The translations under genes were made by a program, and so were the position numbers. Shown piece after piece: positions 43,911 through 53,142 of a stretch of 64,000 nucleotides of DNA. The DNA comes from G963676095 sp963676095 (GTDB lineage Bacteria; Bacteroidota; Bacteroidia; Bacteroidales; Prolixibacteraceae), in contig OY781040.1 in NCBI GenBank assembly GCA_963676095.1, positions 2,790,001 through 2,854,000 of the forward strand, given 5' to 3'. The notes beneath the pieces were generated by a model. It worked only from the letters and a program-made list of their open reading frames with translations, made no database searches and was not told where the DNA came from. Within the stretch, counting starts at the first letter, position 1. Every line of letters starts with the position of its first letter.

Positions 43911-44372
43911 TTATTTATCTAAAACTTTATCAATAATATTTGATTTGCCAACATAAATGTTTGCCGATGCCTTAACCGGTTGGATTAGTACGATCCCGGA
44001 AGGACGGATCACCCCGGTTATATTGATATAACTCTGTTTAATATTTACAAAAACAGTAGAATCTATTTTCTGGACAAAAGTATTGATATGATGTATGTCT
44101 TGGATAGTTATAACTAATTTCTGTCCTATTTTTACATATTTAGACTTCGGATAGGGAATAGGAATTGTATATCGTATCGAATCATTCTGTAAAGTTAAAT
44201 CAACAGGAGCCTTTATCGTATTGTCAAATTCAAAAAAATAAGCTCCACCTAATAGTGATGCAACAATCATAAACATGACCGTGATTCCAATACGTACAAT
44301 TCTTGGTGGAATTTGTCCTATAATATTTCTCACCTTTTCGCTCCGTAGTTCGATATCTTTTGTTTCGTTCAT
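43911..44372 (-). CDS. Mini HlyD-like membrane-fusion protein
   Basis: A 153-residue protein with a cytoplasmic N-terminus, one membrane segment (about 26-47, IGITVMFMIVASLLGGAYFF) and a short periplasmic beta region (IKAPVDLTLQ; KYVKIGQKLVITIQDI; NITGVIRPSGIVLIQPVK). These correspond to the first and last barrel strands of HlyD-type adaptors, but the coiled-coil hairpin and most of the lipoyl part are absent. It starts 4 bases after the exporter stop. It may be a reduced adaptor for the C39 exporter or a deletion product; the frame is intact and the end looks natural. Confidence 0.65.
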   Translation of the reverse strand: MNETKDIELRSEKVRNIIGQIPPRIVRIGITVMFMIVASLLGGAYFFEFDNTIKAPVDLTLQNDSIRYTIPIPYPKSKYVKIGQKLVITIQDIHHINTFVQKIDSTVFVNIKQSYINITGVIRPSGIVLIQPVKASANIYVGKSNIIDKVLDK

Positions 44373-44376
44373 TGCG

Positions 44377-46587
44377 TTAACTTCCTAATTCCAATTGGTT
44401 TTTTACCAGGTTAAAATATTTTCCTTTTAATCCAATTAATTCTGCGTGTGTCCCCAGTTCCGATATCGTTCCATTATCTAATACCACTATCTGATCGGCA
44501 TTTTTTACAGTACTTAGTCTGTGGGCTACTACTACAACGGTTTTGCCTTTATAAAACTCCTGCAAATTTTCCGATATAATCTTTTCATTATCAGCATCCA
44601 GGGCATTGGTAGCTTCATCTAAAAACAAAAAGTCAGGATTTTTGTATATAGTACGGGCTATGAGTATGCGTTGGCGCTGCCCTTGACTAAGATTCTGGCC
44701 ATCCTGCCCAATAATTGTATTATATTTCAGAGGCATATTCATAATTGTATCATGAATATTTGCAGTTTTAGCAGCGAAAAGAAGTTTTCCTTTATTTATT
44801 TCATTAGAACTTGTTGCAATATTAAGGGCAATGCTTTCTGAAAAAATAAATCCATCTTGCATTACCACTCCACATTGATTACGCCACCATGCTGGATTTA
44901 ATTTTTGCAGATCAGAGTTACCTATGAAAATTGTACCATTTGTAGGTTCATAATATCTCAGAAGCAGTTTTATTAAGGTTGTTTTACCGCTGCCGCTGGC
45001 TCCAACGATGGCCGTGACTTTGCCTTTTGGTATTGAAAAACTCAATTGGTCAAGAACCTTGCAAGAGTGAGGCCCTTCATATTGAAACGTAAGGTCCTTA
45101 ACCACTATTCTGCTATTCTTTAAATTTGTTATTATTAATTGATTATCGTTAGTTTCATTTTTCTGTTGATGAATTTCATTAATGCGTTCAAGACTAATTC
45201 TGGTATCCTGATAATCATGGATAAGTTGAGCAGTCTGCTCGATGGGCAGTGTCAACTGACCAATAATATACTGAGTAGCAAGCATCATTCCGAGCGTCAT
45301 TTCATTGTTAATAACAGCCAGTGCAGCTATAATTGTTATCAAAATATTTTTAGACTCATTAATAAGTATATTACCGGCCTCTTGTTTTTGCTCCAATTTT
45401 AATATTGAAGTGTTTACTTTAAATAGATCTGCCTGAATATCTTCCCATTCCCATCGTTTACGTTTCTCGGCATTCTGTAACTTAATTTCCTGCATTCCCT
45501 GAACAAGCTGATATGTTTTACCTTGTTCAATGGCTTTTATCTCAAAATATTTATAATCGAGTTGTCTGCGTTCTTTTAAAAAAAAGGATATCCAAATAAC
45601 ATAAAGCAGGCTGCCGGACAAAAAAACAGAAAATATTTTATGACTATAAACGAACAACACCATTCCGAATATTACAAGAGTAAAAAATGAAAAGACAGCC
45701 TCCAGAGTTCTGGTTGTGATGAAACGTTCTACTCGCTCATGATCGTCTATACGCTGCAGCAGATCCCCAGTAAGCTTCGTATCAAAATAGCTCATAGACA
45801 ACTTCATCAACTTGATAAAAAAATCAGAAATGAGAGAGATGTTTATTCGTATACTGATATGTAATAAGATCCAACGGCGTACAAACTCAACAGACATGCG
45901 GCTTAAAACGAGCATAAGTTGAGCCAGCAATATGAGGTATACCAAGGCAATATCTTTATTGGCTATTCCATTATCAACAACTGCTTGTGTCAAAAAGGGA
46001 AAGATTAGTTGAAAAATACTACCGAGTAACAGGCCTAACAGAAGTTGTGAAAAATATTTTTTATACCGCAAAAAATATTTAAATAAAAAATTAAAACTTT
46101 TTGTCGTTCTCTCTTTTTCCGAATCCTGACTATAAAACTTTTGTGTTGGCTCCAATAATAATACGATACCTAAGTCCTCCCCATTTACATTGGCGTTTAT
46201 CCAATATCTCTTTAATTCGTCACTGGTATAAACGATATGTCCACAGGCAGGGTCTGCTATATAGTATTTAGATTGCTTCCGAAACAGGTTTTTCGTTTTT
46301 ATTTTATGAAGAACAACAAAATGATTTTGGGTCCAATGCAGGATACAAGGAAGTAAGGCTTCGTTTGTAAGTTGATTTAATGTTATTTTTAAACTGGTGC
46401 TTTTCAATCCGATATTTTCAGCAGCATCACTTATTGATAGAAGGGAAACACCATCTTTGGACAAAGGGATTAAAGAACGAAGTTTATTTAAAGAGAGCTT
46501 TTTCCCATAATGGTTTACAACCATAAGCAATGAAGAAAGCCCGCATTGGTTTGAATCATGTTGGTAAATACACCGGAACTTTTTCAT
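44377..46587 (-). CDS. Peptidase-containing ABC exporter (C39, double-glycine peptides)
   Basis: A 736-residue PCAT that cleaves the leader after Gly-Gly and exports the peptide. The N-terminal C39 peptidase (1-140) has Cys in QHDSNQCGLSSLL, His in HWTQNHFVVLHK and Asp in YYIADPACG. Six membrane helices follow (about 165-450). The ATPase has Walker A GASGSGKTTLIK, signature LSQGQRQRILIAR, Walker B FLFLDEATNALD and the H-loop VVAHRLSTV. All catalytic residues are present. The matching substrate is the Gly-Gly precursor at 52393. Confidence 0.95.
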   Translation of the reverse strand: MKKFRCIYQHDSNQCGLSSLLMVVNHYGKKLSLNKLRSLIPLSKDGVSLLSISDAAENIGLKSTSLKITLNQLTNEALLPCILHWTQNHFVVLHKIKTKNLFRKQSKYYIADPACGHIVYTSDELKRYWINANVNGEDLGIVLLLEPTQKFYSQDSEKERTTKSFNFLFKYFLRYKKYFSQLLLGLLLGSIFQLIFPFLTQAVVDNGIANKDIALVYLILLAQLMLVLSRMSVEFVRRWILLHISIRINISLISDFFIKLMKLSMSYFDTKLTGDLLQRIDDHERVERFITTRTLEAVFSFFTLVIFGMVLFVYSHKIFSVFLSGSLLYVIWISFFLKERRQLDYKYFEIKAIEQGKTYQLVQGMQEIKLQNAEKRKRWEWEDIQADLFKVNTSILKLEQKQEAGNILINESKNILITIIAALAVINNEMTLGMMLATQYIIGQLTLPIEQTAQLIHDYQDTRISLERINEIHQQKNETNDNQLIITNLKNSRIVVKDLTFQYEGPHSCKVLDQLSFSIPKGKVTAIVGASGSGKTTLIKLLLRYYEPTNGTIFIGNSDLQKLNPAWWRNQCGVVMQDGFIFSESIALNIATSSNEINKGKLLFAAKTANIHDTIMNMPLKYNTIIGQDGQNLSQGQRQRILIARTIYKNPDFLFLDEATNALDADNEKIISENLQEFYKGKTVVVVAHRLSTVKNADQIVVLDNGTISELGTHAELIGLKGKYFNLVKNQLELGS

Positions 46588-46594
46588 AAACCTC

Positions 46595-48961
46595 CTACCT
46601 CATCTGTTTCCCTTTACCCTGCGGATTCTCCATATAGGAATCCGTATTTCTCCGTTGCGTATTTTTCCCTGACCTAAGGTAAAAAGTCAGGTTGAATAAC
46701 CAGGTCGGCGTATGCAGTTCCCTGGTCCGGTCGATTTCCACGAAATCGCTTCCCCATGTTTTATCCTTGTCTTTCGGGATAATAAACGGGTTCCGCACCG
46801 CAAAGCCTAGAAACAGATTTTTGGTAATATCCCTGGAAAGCAAAATTTCTTCAATATAGGTTCCGTACTGTTCATAGCCGTTGTAATTTATTTCCCGTTC
46901 CTTAAATACCCCGGAAACTTCAAGGTCGATGCCCCAAACAAGCGGGGTATACAGATCAAGTTCAGCAGCATATGAATATCCACTGTGTGTTTTCCTGGCG
47001 AGAAAATCAGTATAATTGCCTCTCAGCAACAGATCTACGTCCACGACATCAAATAAAGAAGAAGATAAAGAAAAAACGGCTCCATAGCGCCGTGCTTTTC
47101 CTACATTATCGTAGCAGTAGGCCAATACACTGTTTTCCAGTGAAACTTTCTGGGCGATCAGGTTATTCAGATGATCATAGTTTAGCGTCAGGGACAGATG
47201 GGTGCTTTTTCCCCTCAAAGAATAATTCAGAATCAAGCTGTTGCTTCGTTCAGGTTTAAGATCCGGGTTCCCGGCCGAATAGCTCAATGAATCGGAAGAA
47301 TAATACCTGAAAGGATTGAGATAGGAATATACCGGATATTCCAGTGCGTTGCGATAAGTCAACCGGAAAGAGTTGTTTGCATCAGGCTTATAAAACACAA
47401 GCCCGTAAGGTAAAAACTTAGTCTGGTTATTTTTTATCCCGTTTACTTTCGTTTTGGAATCTTCAACTCTTGCCCCTAATTGAAAATTCCATTTACCCGG
47501 CTCATAAGTAGCATTTAAATATCCGGAATTTCTGTAGTCATGATAAGAAATATTACTGTCTTCTGTTTCCGTTGCTGTAGCTTCACTCTTAATCTTACGC
47601 CCGTAGAACTGATATCCGTATTCCAACAGGACGTTATTTGTCACAGGCATGGAATAATCTACTTTTGTGTTCAGACTGTGCTGCTTATAATCTCTAAAAA
47701 TTATTCTTGAAGTTATGTAAGAATCTCCGGAGGGATACGCAACAGTACTGTCGTCGATAAAATGGTGAGAATCTTCATTGAGACAGAAGTAGTTCGTATT
47801 AATTTCCAGCTTTTGCTTTTCCTTTTTACCCAGATGACTGTAGTATAACGAGTAGTTTTGGTTCGTTTTATCAGAATTGGCTGATGATTTTATTTCCGAT
47901 TGCTCTGTCACTTCGTCGTTGGTCGATGAGAAAATAATGTTATGCCTGAATGATTCTACATTCATGGAGACGACCCTTGACGTGAAGCTGAGAAAGTTCT
48001 TTTCATTTATGCTGTAATCGGCTCCATACTGAAACCTGTTAAACGCGACATCGTAGTTGTTCGAAATCGGGGAGGACAGGTATTGGTCTGTATTATTTTC
48101 ATCATAATCCAGCCTGTTGGTTGTATTGGCAGTTTCCGTCTTCTTAAAATTTCCGATGTACGAGGTAAAAAAGTGCCATTTGCCAATGTTGTAATCCAGT
48201 TGAATATTTCCCGAATGGTCCTTTTTGTCTAAACCGGCGTATAAGTTACTGCTCAGGGCAAACCCTTTCTGCCGGTAGCCTTTCAGTACAATGTTTATCA
48301 CACTCGCGATATCCGACTGGTACCTGACGGACGGATCTGTAATCACTTCCACCCGTTCGATATCGCCTGGAGGTATGGTTGTTACATCCCTCTTATTGTC
48401 CGCTCCGTTAATAAGCACCAGCACATTTTTATTGCCCAGTACTTTTACGGTATTGTCCTTTTTATCTACCCTTACCTCAGGAATTTTATTCAATACGTCG
48501 GCCCCGGTCCTGGCTACCCGGAGGGCCGCCGAGTCAGGCACGAAAACAATCCGGTCTGCCCTGTCGGTAATACCTGTCCTTCCGGCCTTTACTTCCACGC
48601 CCTCTAACTGATAGATGTAAGCTTTCAACCTGGTCAATCCCAATGACACGTTCTTTTGGGCCTCACTCAAATCAACTTCCTTTGCCTCCGGTTGATAACC
48701 GATGGAGCTGATTTTTAAATTATACCGGTCATGAGGAATACCTTTCATAATATACGTCCCGTCAACACTGGTTATTGTGCCAAATGACAGCGTACTGTCA
48801 CGGAGAGAAAAAAGTTGTATTACCGCATAATCGACAGGAGTGTACAGGCTGTCGGTTACGATCCCCGAAACATTGGATACAGGCACTTCCTGGGCAAAAG
48901 CTATAGAACTGACTACAAGCAATATAGCTGCAACTACATATTTTAATGGAGAATGATTCAT
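46595..48961 (-). CDS. Outer-membrane beta-barrel (TonB-receptor-like) protein of the RiPP locus
   Basis: A 788-residue outer-membrane protein: signal peptide (ending SSIAFAQ), carboxypeptidase-like domain (VSGIVTDSLYTPVDYAVIQL), a plug-like region (NVLVLINGADNKRDVTTIPP), and a barrel, with a basic, Gln-rich tail instead of a terminal Phe. It lies between the CPD-like gene and the exporter with 7-base spacing, so it probably carries the peptide across the outer membrane or receives it back. Confidence 0.88.
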   Translation of the reverse strand: MNHSPLKYVVAAILLVVSSIAFAQEVPVSNVSGIVTDSLYTPVDYAVIQLFSLRDSTLSFGTITSVDGTYIMKGIPHDRYNLKISSIGYQPEAKEVDLSEAQKNVSLGLTRLKAYIYQLEGVEVKAGRTGITDRADRIVFVPDSAALRVARTGADVLNKIPEVRVDKKDNTVKVLGNKNVLVLINGADNKRDVTTIPPGDIERVEVITDPSVRYQSDIASVINIVLKGYRQKGFALSSNLYAGLDKKDHSGNIQLDYNIGKWHFFTSYIGNFKKTETANTTNRLDYDENNTDQYLSSPISNNYDVAFNRFQYGADYSINEKNFLSFTSRVVSMNVESFRHNIIFSSTNDEVTEQSEIKSSANSDKTNQNYSLYYSHLGKKEKQKLEINTNYFCLNEDSHHFIDDSTVAYPSGDSYITSRIIFRDYKQHSLNTKVDYSMPVTNNVLLEYGYQFYGRKIKSEATATETEDSNISYHDYRNSGYLNATYEPGKWNFQLGARVEDSKTKVNGIKNNQTKFLPYGLVFYKPDANNSFRLTYRNALEYPVYSYLNPFRYYSSDSLSYSAGNPDLKPERSNSLILNYSLRGKSTHLSLTLNYDHLNNLIAQKVSLENSVLAYCYDNVGKARRYGAVFSLSSSLFDVVDVDLLLRGNYTDFLARKTHSGYSYAAELDLYTPLVWGIDLEVSGVFKEREINYNGYEQYGTYIEEILLSRDITKNLFLGFAVRNPFIIPKDKDKTWGSDFVEIDRTRELHTPTWLFNLTFYLRSGKNTQRRNTDSYMENPQGKGKQMR

Positions 48962-48998
48962 TCGTTCAGATTTTCAATAGTGGCTTTCATGACTCGTT

Positions 48999-50423
48999 TT
49001 ATTCTATTCTTGTTTTTTCCTTAAACTGCTCTTGTAATGGTTTCTCTTTTTCCAGATCCTTCAGCGCTTTTTTGAATTCTCCGGTTGGCACAGGAGTATT
49101 GTAGGTCTTCCAAAAAGAGGGATCGTATTCGGAAGGATAGTAGTAGAGATAACTGAAATTATTGGTGTTAAAGATCTCCTCTTCCGGCAGCGGCACAACA
49201 TCGTTAAACTGTATATCATTGACAAATAACTCCAGATAAGTGCTGTACTTGATCGTTTCAAAAATATCGCCGCTATTTTCAATGTCATTGGCGATTTTTA
49301 TATGTGAGAGATACCATTTTCCCCCGTGGAACGAATAGTTAATTGTTACGCTTTGATTGGTATGTTCTATTTTCCTCGTTATGGATGATCTGCTTAGTTC
49401 TTTCTTTATTTTTCTTTTTTTTAAGTCAATGGTGTATTCATAATTCTTTTCTCTTAAATACTTTTTGCCCTTTTCTGAAACAGAATATTCAAATTCCATA
49501 AAAGCATCACTTTTTTCATCAATATAAAGAACGCCCTGCCAAATGGAATTTTCTGTATCCTTCTTCGGTTCAAAAGATATTTTGTAAACCCTGTTCCCTT
49601 CGTCTCCCAACAAACCTTTAAGCCTGAACCGGTAATATTTCCATGTGGTGGTATCAATTAAATCTTTTCTGAGTTTAACCAGATCGGCGGAGGTAATATG
49701 TAAAGGACCACCTGAAATATTGAATTTTTTCAGCCCTTCTTCAAAATCCCACCTGTTAACGAAATTCTCCAGGTCGTTACTTTTTCGGGTTGCCAGGATC
49801 TGTACAGCATCACATTGATGAGGAATACTGTTTGCTGCCTGTGGAAATGGTGTGTTTCTGCCCCAATTTTTCAGGTCAAGATGATAAAATTTTTGTCCCG
49901 CCTCCGTTTTATCAAATGGTGTTTCATACCCGCAATAATAAATTCTGCAAGCAGCATCGGCATATTTAACAAAGGCAGCATCGGTTTTTACCAATTCCCG
50001 GTAATACGCATCTAAGTAAACAGGAACCGTCGAATAATTTTCAGGAATTTTTTCGACTGCCTTCCTTAATATCTCAAGAGGGTTGACCGGCTTTACCACA
50101 ACTTCTGCCAGCTGGATTTGCAGCGGGGCCAGTGTGACCAGGACTCTTTGGCCGGCTCTGTAAGAAGAAATAGTATCGGAAACGAACCCCAGACGGGATA
50201 TAATGATATTTTTACCTTTGTGCTCAGCAGGAATATGTAATTCAAATTCACCTTCATGATTAGCCATTACACCAATGAAAGTGCCTTCAATCGTAACATT
50301 GGCAAACTCGACAGGCATCCGGTTCTCCTGATTGATTACCTGCCCTTTTATTTGTGCAGTAGCATGCAATGCACAAATTACCAGGAAGATACTTATTAAC
50401 AGAGGAATAATTTTCATTTGCAT
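48999..50423 (-). CDS. Secreted CarboxypepD_reg-like protein
   Basis: A 474-residue secreted protein from the ATG at 50421-50423 (a second in-frame ATG lies at 50417). Signal peptide ending LHATAQ, then a carboxypeptidase regulatory-like beta-sandwich (IKGQVINQENRMPVEFANVT), then about 370 residues of unassigned mixed structure with a C-terminal part rich in Lys/Glu. Similar proteins accompany Bacteroidota RiPP export loci, with no assigned role. It starts 11 bases after the radical SAM stop. Confidence 0.75.
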   Translation of the reverse strand: MQMKIIPLLISIFLVICALHATAQIKGQVINQENRMPVEFANVTIEGTFIGVMANHEGEFELHIPAEHKGKNIIISRLGFVSDTISSYRAGQRVLVTLAPLQIQLAEVVVKPVNPLEILRKAVEKIPENYSTVPVYLDAYYRELVKTDAAFVKYADAACRIYYCGYETPFDKTEAGQKFYHLDLKNWGRNTPFPQAANSIPHQCDAVQILATRKSNDLENFVNRWDFEEGLKKFNISGGPLHITSADLVKLRKDLIDTTTWKYYRFRLKGLLGDEGNRVYKISFEPKKDTENSIWQGVLYIDEKSDAFMEFEYSVSEKGKKYLREKNYEYTIDLKKRKIKKELSRSSITRKIEHTNQSVTINYSFHGGKWYLSHIKIANDIENSGDIFETIKYSTYLELFVNDIQFNDVVPLPEEEIFNTNNFSYLYYYPSEYDPSFWKTYNTPVPTGEFKKALKDLEKEKPLQEQFKEKTRIE

Positions 50424-50434
50424 AGGAATATTTA

Positions 50435-52318
50435 TTAAAGGCACTTCGTGTCAATTACAGAAATCATCTTGGAATGGTCTGCTGAACTATACAGCAAGTA
50501 TGAACTTTTAAGCTCTTCAGCAATTTCTATTAATCGGGATTGATCTATATCGGAATATTTTTCATTGATTTTTTTCTGAAGCTTATTTAAGCTTATAACC
50601 TCATCATTGGCAATTTTTAACACATCCCAATATTCAGGTTGATCAAAAGTCAAAGACTGTACTTTCAAATCTTCTCTATATTCAATATACTTTATTACCC
50701 CATTGTCTTCTATTAGGTAATATCTAAATTCATGTTCCTGATAATAATTACTTATTTCTTTAAATGCATTCCATTTTCTCATTAAAAGGGGAGTTCCCCA
50801 TTGTCCAAATAAAGAATAGGCAACATATATGTTTTCAGTAAAATCGGGTGAAAAATAATCGTTCAAGGGATTAGTGTCAAACCTTTGTATTTCAGATTGG
50901 GAAATCATTTCCCAAAATCTTGTTTCGTAAAATAAAACTAACTGAGAAAACCGATGCTCCAACTCTTTCTTTTTCTTGCCTAACAAGAATCTCAAAAAAT
51001 GTAAATTATTCACCGATTCATAAACATCTGATTCGTTTTCATTTGGAAGCCCGATTATTAATCCTGTTATTGTTACTTCTATATCGTATTTTTGACCAAA
51101 TTTCACAAATAATAGATTATCCGCAAAAGTGGTCGATTTATTTAGTTTTTTTAGCATTGAATCACTCACACCCTCGTAACCTATTTGAACGCTTCGGAAT
51201 CCTGCCAGGGAAAGCTTTTTGATTATCCTGCTATTAAAGTTTAAATGTAAAATATCTGCATGAAAATCAAATTCAACCTCTAATTCGTCTGAAAGATCTA
51301 TTAGTTTATCCAGAAATTCCTCAAACAGTTCTATATTTTTCCCGACAATATCATTATCGACAAAGAAAAATCGTGTTATGTTATATATCAGGTGATAATT
51401 TTTAACCTGCTCTACAACTTTGTCAAAAACCAGTGTCCGATATAAATTTCCCCAACTCAGTGCGCAAAAATTACATTTATTCCATCTGCATCCTCTTGAT
51501 GTTTCTATTGGCAATTGAATATCCTCTTTATTAATTCCGCTTATTTCTTTTGCATATTTAAAATAGCTGGAATAATCTATAGCAGGATAGTGCTTTAAAT
51601 CCAAAAAACTGGTTATTTTTTCATTTTCTTGAGATCGTAAAATCTGTTCTGATGTAAATGACCGGAATAATAATCGTGGTATTTCCCGGTAATTATTGTC
51701 CTTTTGTATTATCTTTTCAATTAGTAAATTTAAAGGTATTTCACCTTCTCCCCATATTGCAAAATCAAGGATTTTATATTTTTGAAATAATACGTTCAGA
51801 GCGTTCTTCTCTTCCACCCCTCCAATCACGCATATCGCATCAGGTTTTCTTTTTTTTACTTCCGATGCTACAACTACTCCTGGAATCCAAGAGTCAAATT
51901 TTGCGCTTACTCCAAAAAGAAAAGAACCTTTAGCTGGCATTAGTTTATCAAGTTGGGTATCAATTATCCCAGAAATTCTTGAGATTTGTTTTGATAGTTT
52001 TTCTTTGTAATAATGTTCCCCTAAGGATTTAAAGCTTGGATTTATCTCTTGCATTGCCAAAAGAATCCTGTTTTTAATTTCAGGATTTTCCTTGTTAAGG
52101 ATTGCCAAGAAAGGTAAAATTTGTGCAAAATCTTCTTCTGACTGAAACAGATTTTCCTCATCGGATGCCTTCTGTTGAAATATGTGATTCCAATAAACTA
52201 CCTCGCTATTAACATTCTCTATAGTAGAGATACAACTATTTAAAATTTCACACCCGATTGATGGCATGTATAAACTTGTTGGAGGGAAACAATTTAATAA
52301 AACTTGCAAACTCATCAT
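50435..52318 (-). CDS. Radical SAM RiPP-maturation enzyme with probable B12-binding domain
   Basis: About 627 residues from the ATG at 52316-52318 (the ORF stays open to an ATG at 52357 and a TTG at 52369). The N-terminal third looks like a B12-binding fold (LQVLLNCFPPTSLYMPSIGC; PDAICVIGGVEEKNAL; DFAIWGEGEIPLNLLIEKI). The radical SAM core carries the cluster motif ETSRGCRWNKCNFCALSWG: Cys at about 277, 282 and 285, a CX4CX2C spacing instead of the canonical CX3CX2C. This recalls the expanded RGCWWG...HCTFCGL motif of the 'RiPP maturation radical SAM protein 1' family. Likely chemistry is methylation or another radical change of the precursor core. It follows the precursor gene with a hairpin between them. 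Confidence 0.87.
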   Translation of the reverse strand: MMSLQVLLNCFPPTSLYMPSIGCEILNSCISTIENVNSEVVYWNHIFQQKASDEENLFQSEEDFAQILPFLAILNKENPEIKNRILLAMQEINPSFKSLGEHYYKEKLSKQISRISGIIDTQLDKLMPAKGSFLFGVSAKFDSWIPGVVVASEVKKRKPDAICVIGGVEEKNALNVLFQKYKILDFAIWGEGEIPLNLLIEKIIQKDNNYREIPRLLFRSFTSEQILRSQENEKITSFLDLKHYPAIDYSSYFKYAKEISGINKEDIQLPIETSRGCRWNKCNFCALSWGNLYRTLVFDKVVEQVKNYHLIYNITRFFFVDNDIVGKNIELFEEFLDKLIDLSDELEVEFDFHADILHLNFNSRIIKKLSLAGFRSVQIGYEGVSDSMLKKLNKSTTFADNLLFVKFGQKYDIEVTITGLIIGLPNENESDVYESVNNLHFLRFLLGKKKKELEHRFSQLVLFYETRFWEMISQSEIQRFDTNPLNDYFSPDFTENIYVAYSLFGQWGTPLLMRKWNAFKEISNYYQEHEFRYYLIEDNGVIKYIEYREDLKVQSLTFDQPEYWDVLKIANDEVISLNKLQKKINEKYSDIDQSRLIEIAEELKSSYLLYSSADHSKMISVIDTKCL

Positions 52319-52353
52319 AATATTTAAATGATAGATGATTTTTTTAGATGAAT

Positions 52354-52384
52354 GCATAAGGATCTTCAATACAGATCCTTATGC
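52354..52384 (-). terminator. Hairpin between precursor and radical SAM genes
   Basis: GCATAAGGATC and GATCCTTATGC are perfect 11-bp arms with a 9-base loop, 8 bases past the precursor stop. No T-run follows directly, so it is more likely an mRNA-stabilising or partial-termination element that keeps precursor mRNA in excess over the enzyme mRNA. Confidence 0.65.
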
Positions 52385-52392
52385 CTGTAAGA

Positions 52393-52530
52393 TTAATCGT
52401 TTTTAGTGATAACCTTCATTTTGGAACCATCTCCTGCTCTCCAACGGTATCTCTCACCTCCCCTAACTTGAGCTTCTTCCGCTTTTGAAAGCAGAAGAGC
52501 TTCATTAATAACAATCTTTTTTCGCTTCAT
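52393..52530 (-). CDS. Double-glycine RiPP precursor peptide
   Basis: A 45-residue peptide from the ATG at 52528-52530 (the frame continues upstream, but the leader begins here). Leader of 25 residues: MKRKKIVINEALLLSKAEEA, then QVRGG, the LSK-E-V-GG pattern of Bacteroidota C39 substrates. Predicted core after Gly-Gly: ERYRWRAGDGSKMKVITKND (20 residues), basic and aromatic at the front, without Cys. It stands directly before the radical SAM enzyme and behind a LytTR regulator, and a C39 exporter is in the same operon. The product is not one I recognise. Confidence 0.85.
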   Translation of the reverse strand: MKRKKIVINEALLLSKAEEAQVRGGERYRWRAGDGSKMKVITKND

Positions 52531-52602
52531 AGCTAAATATTTAAATTGTTTTTTTTGAGTGCTTATGGTGGAACTCATCACCACTTCAATTATATATGCA
52601 TA

Positions 52603-52899
52603 TCATTTAAAGCCTTTCCATTTTTGACGTGATACTTTATGGACACTTCCATCTTTCATCATTACTTCCCGCTTCCCATTTTTGCGAATAAAAAACTTTG
52701 TATTAATTATCGTACAATAATTAATGCGTAAAAAACAGTCTTTTGACAATTCTGAATCCAATATATCAAGAGAACGATTTATTTTTATTATCCTGTGGTT
52801 TGATGTAAAAGCAAAACAACATTTTGAATTTCCAATAAAAAAAATAATCCATCTTTCAAAATCCTCTTGGGTTACTCGATGGGATACTTGTTTCTTCAT
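52603..52899 (-). CDS. Small LytTR-domain regulator
   Basis: A 98-residue protein consisting of little more than a LytTR DNA-binding domain: RIIKINRSLDILDSEL, then DCFLRINYCTIINTKFF and MKDGSVHKVSRQKW. A receiver domain is absent. LytTR regulators (ComE, BlpR, AgrA) switch on double-glycine peptide operons in Gram-positives, and here the gene lies 72 bases upstream of the precursor. The stop overlaps an ATATGCATAT palindrome (52594-52603). No kinase is nearby. Confidence 0.8.
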   Translation of the reverse strand: MKKQVSHRVTQEDFERWIIFFIGNSKCCFAFTSNHRIIKINRSLDILDSELSKDCFLRINYCTIINTKFFIRKNGKREVMMKDGSVHKVSRQKWKGFK

Positions 52900-52911
52900 T
52901 TTGATTATCAA

Positions 52912-53142
52912 ACATCTTCAGGTCTTTCTCTTTCATTTTCTTTAGATTAGACTTTATCTCTTTTCCGAAGTCTTTTACCCAAAAAAGTAATCATCTTTTC
53001 TTGACAAACCCGTCAGGATCGGTGAACTGCCGGCCCGGAATTTATGATCCGGGCTCCACAGGTTTATTCGGTTTTTTTGCTTCTTCGTCGCGCAAATCGC
53101 TCAGGTTCGGCAAAGCTCAAACAGGCTTGGCTTTGCGCTCTC
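52912..53142. other. Intergenic region with two stem-loops
   Basis: Behind the HU gene lie GCAAAGC/GCTTTGC (53110-53136) and GCCCGGA/TCCGGGC (53033-53054). Neither is followed by a proper T-run on the minus strand; one may end the HU transcript. I see no gene in this stretch. Confidence 0.4.
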
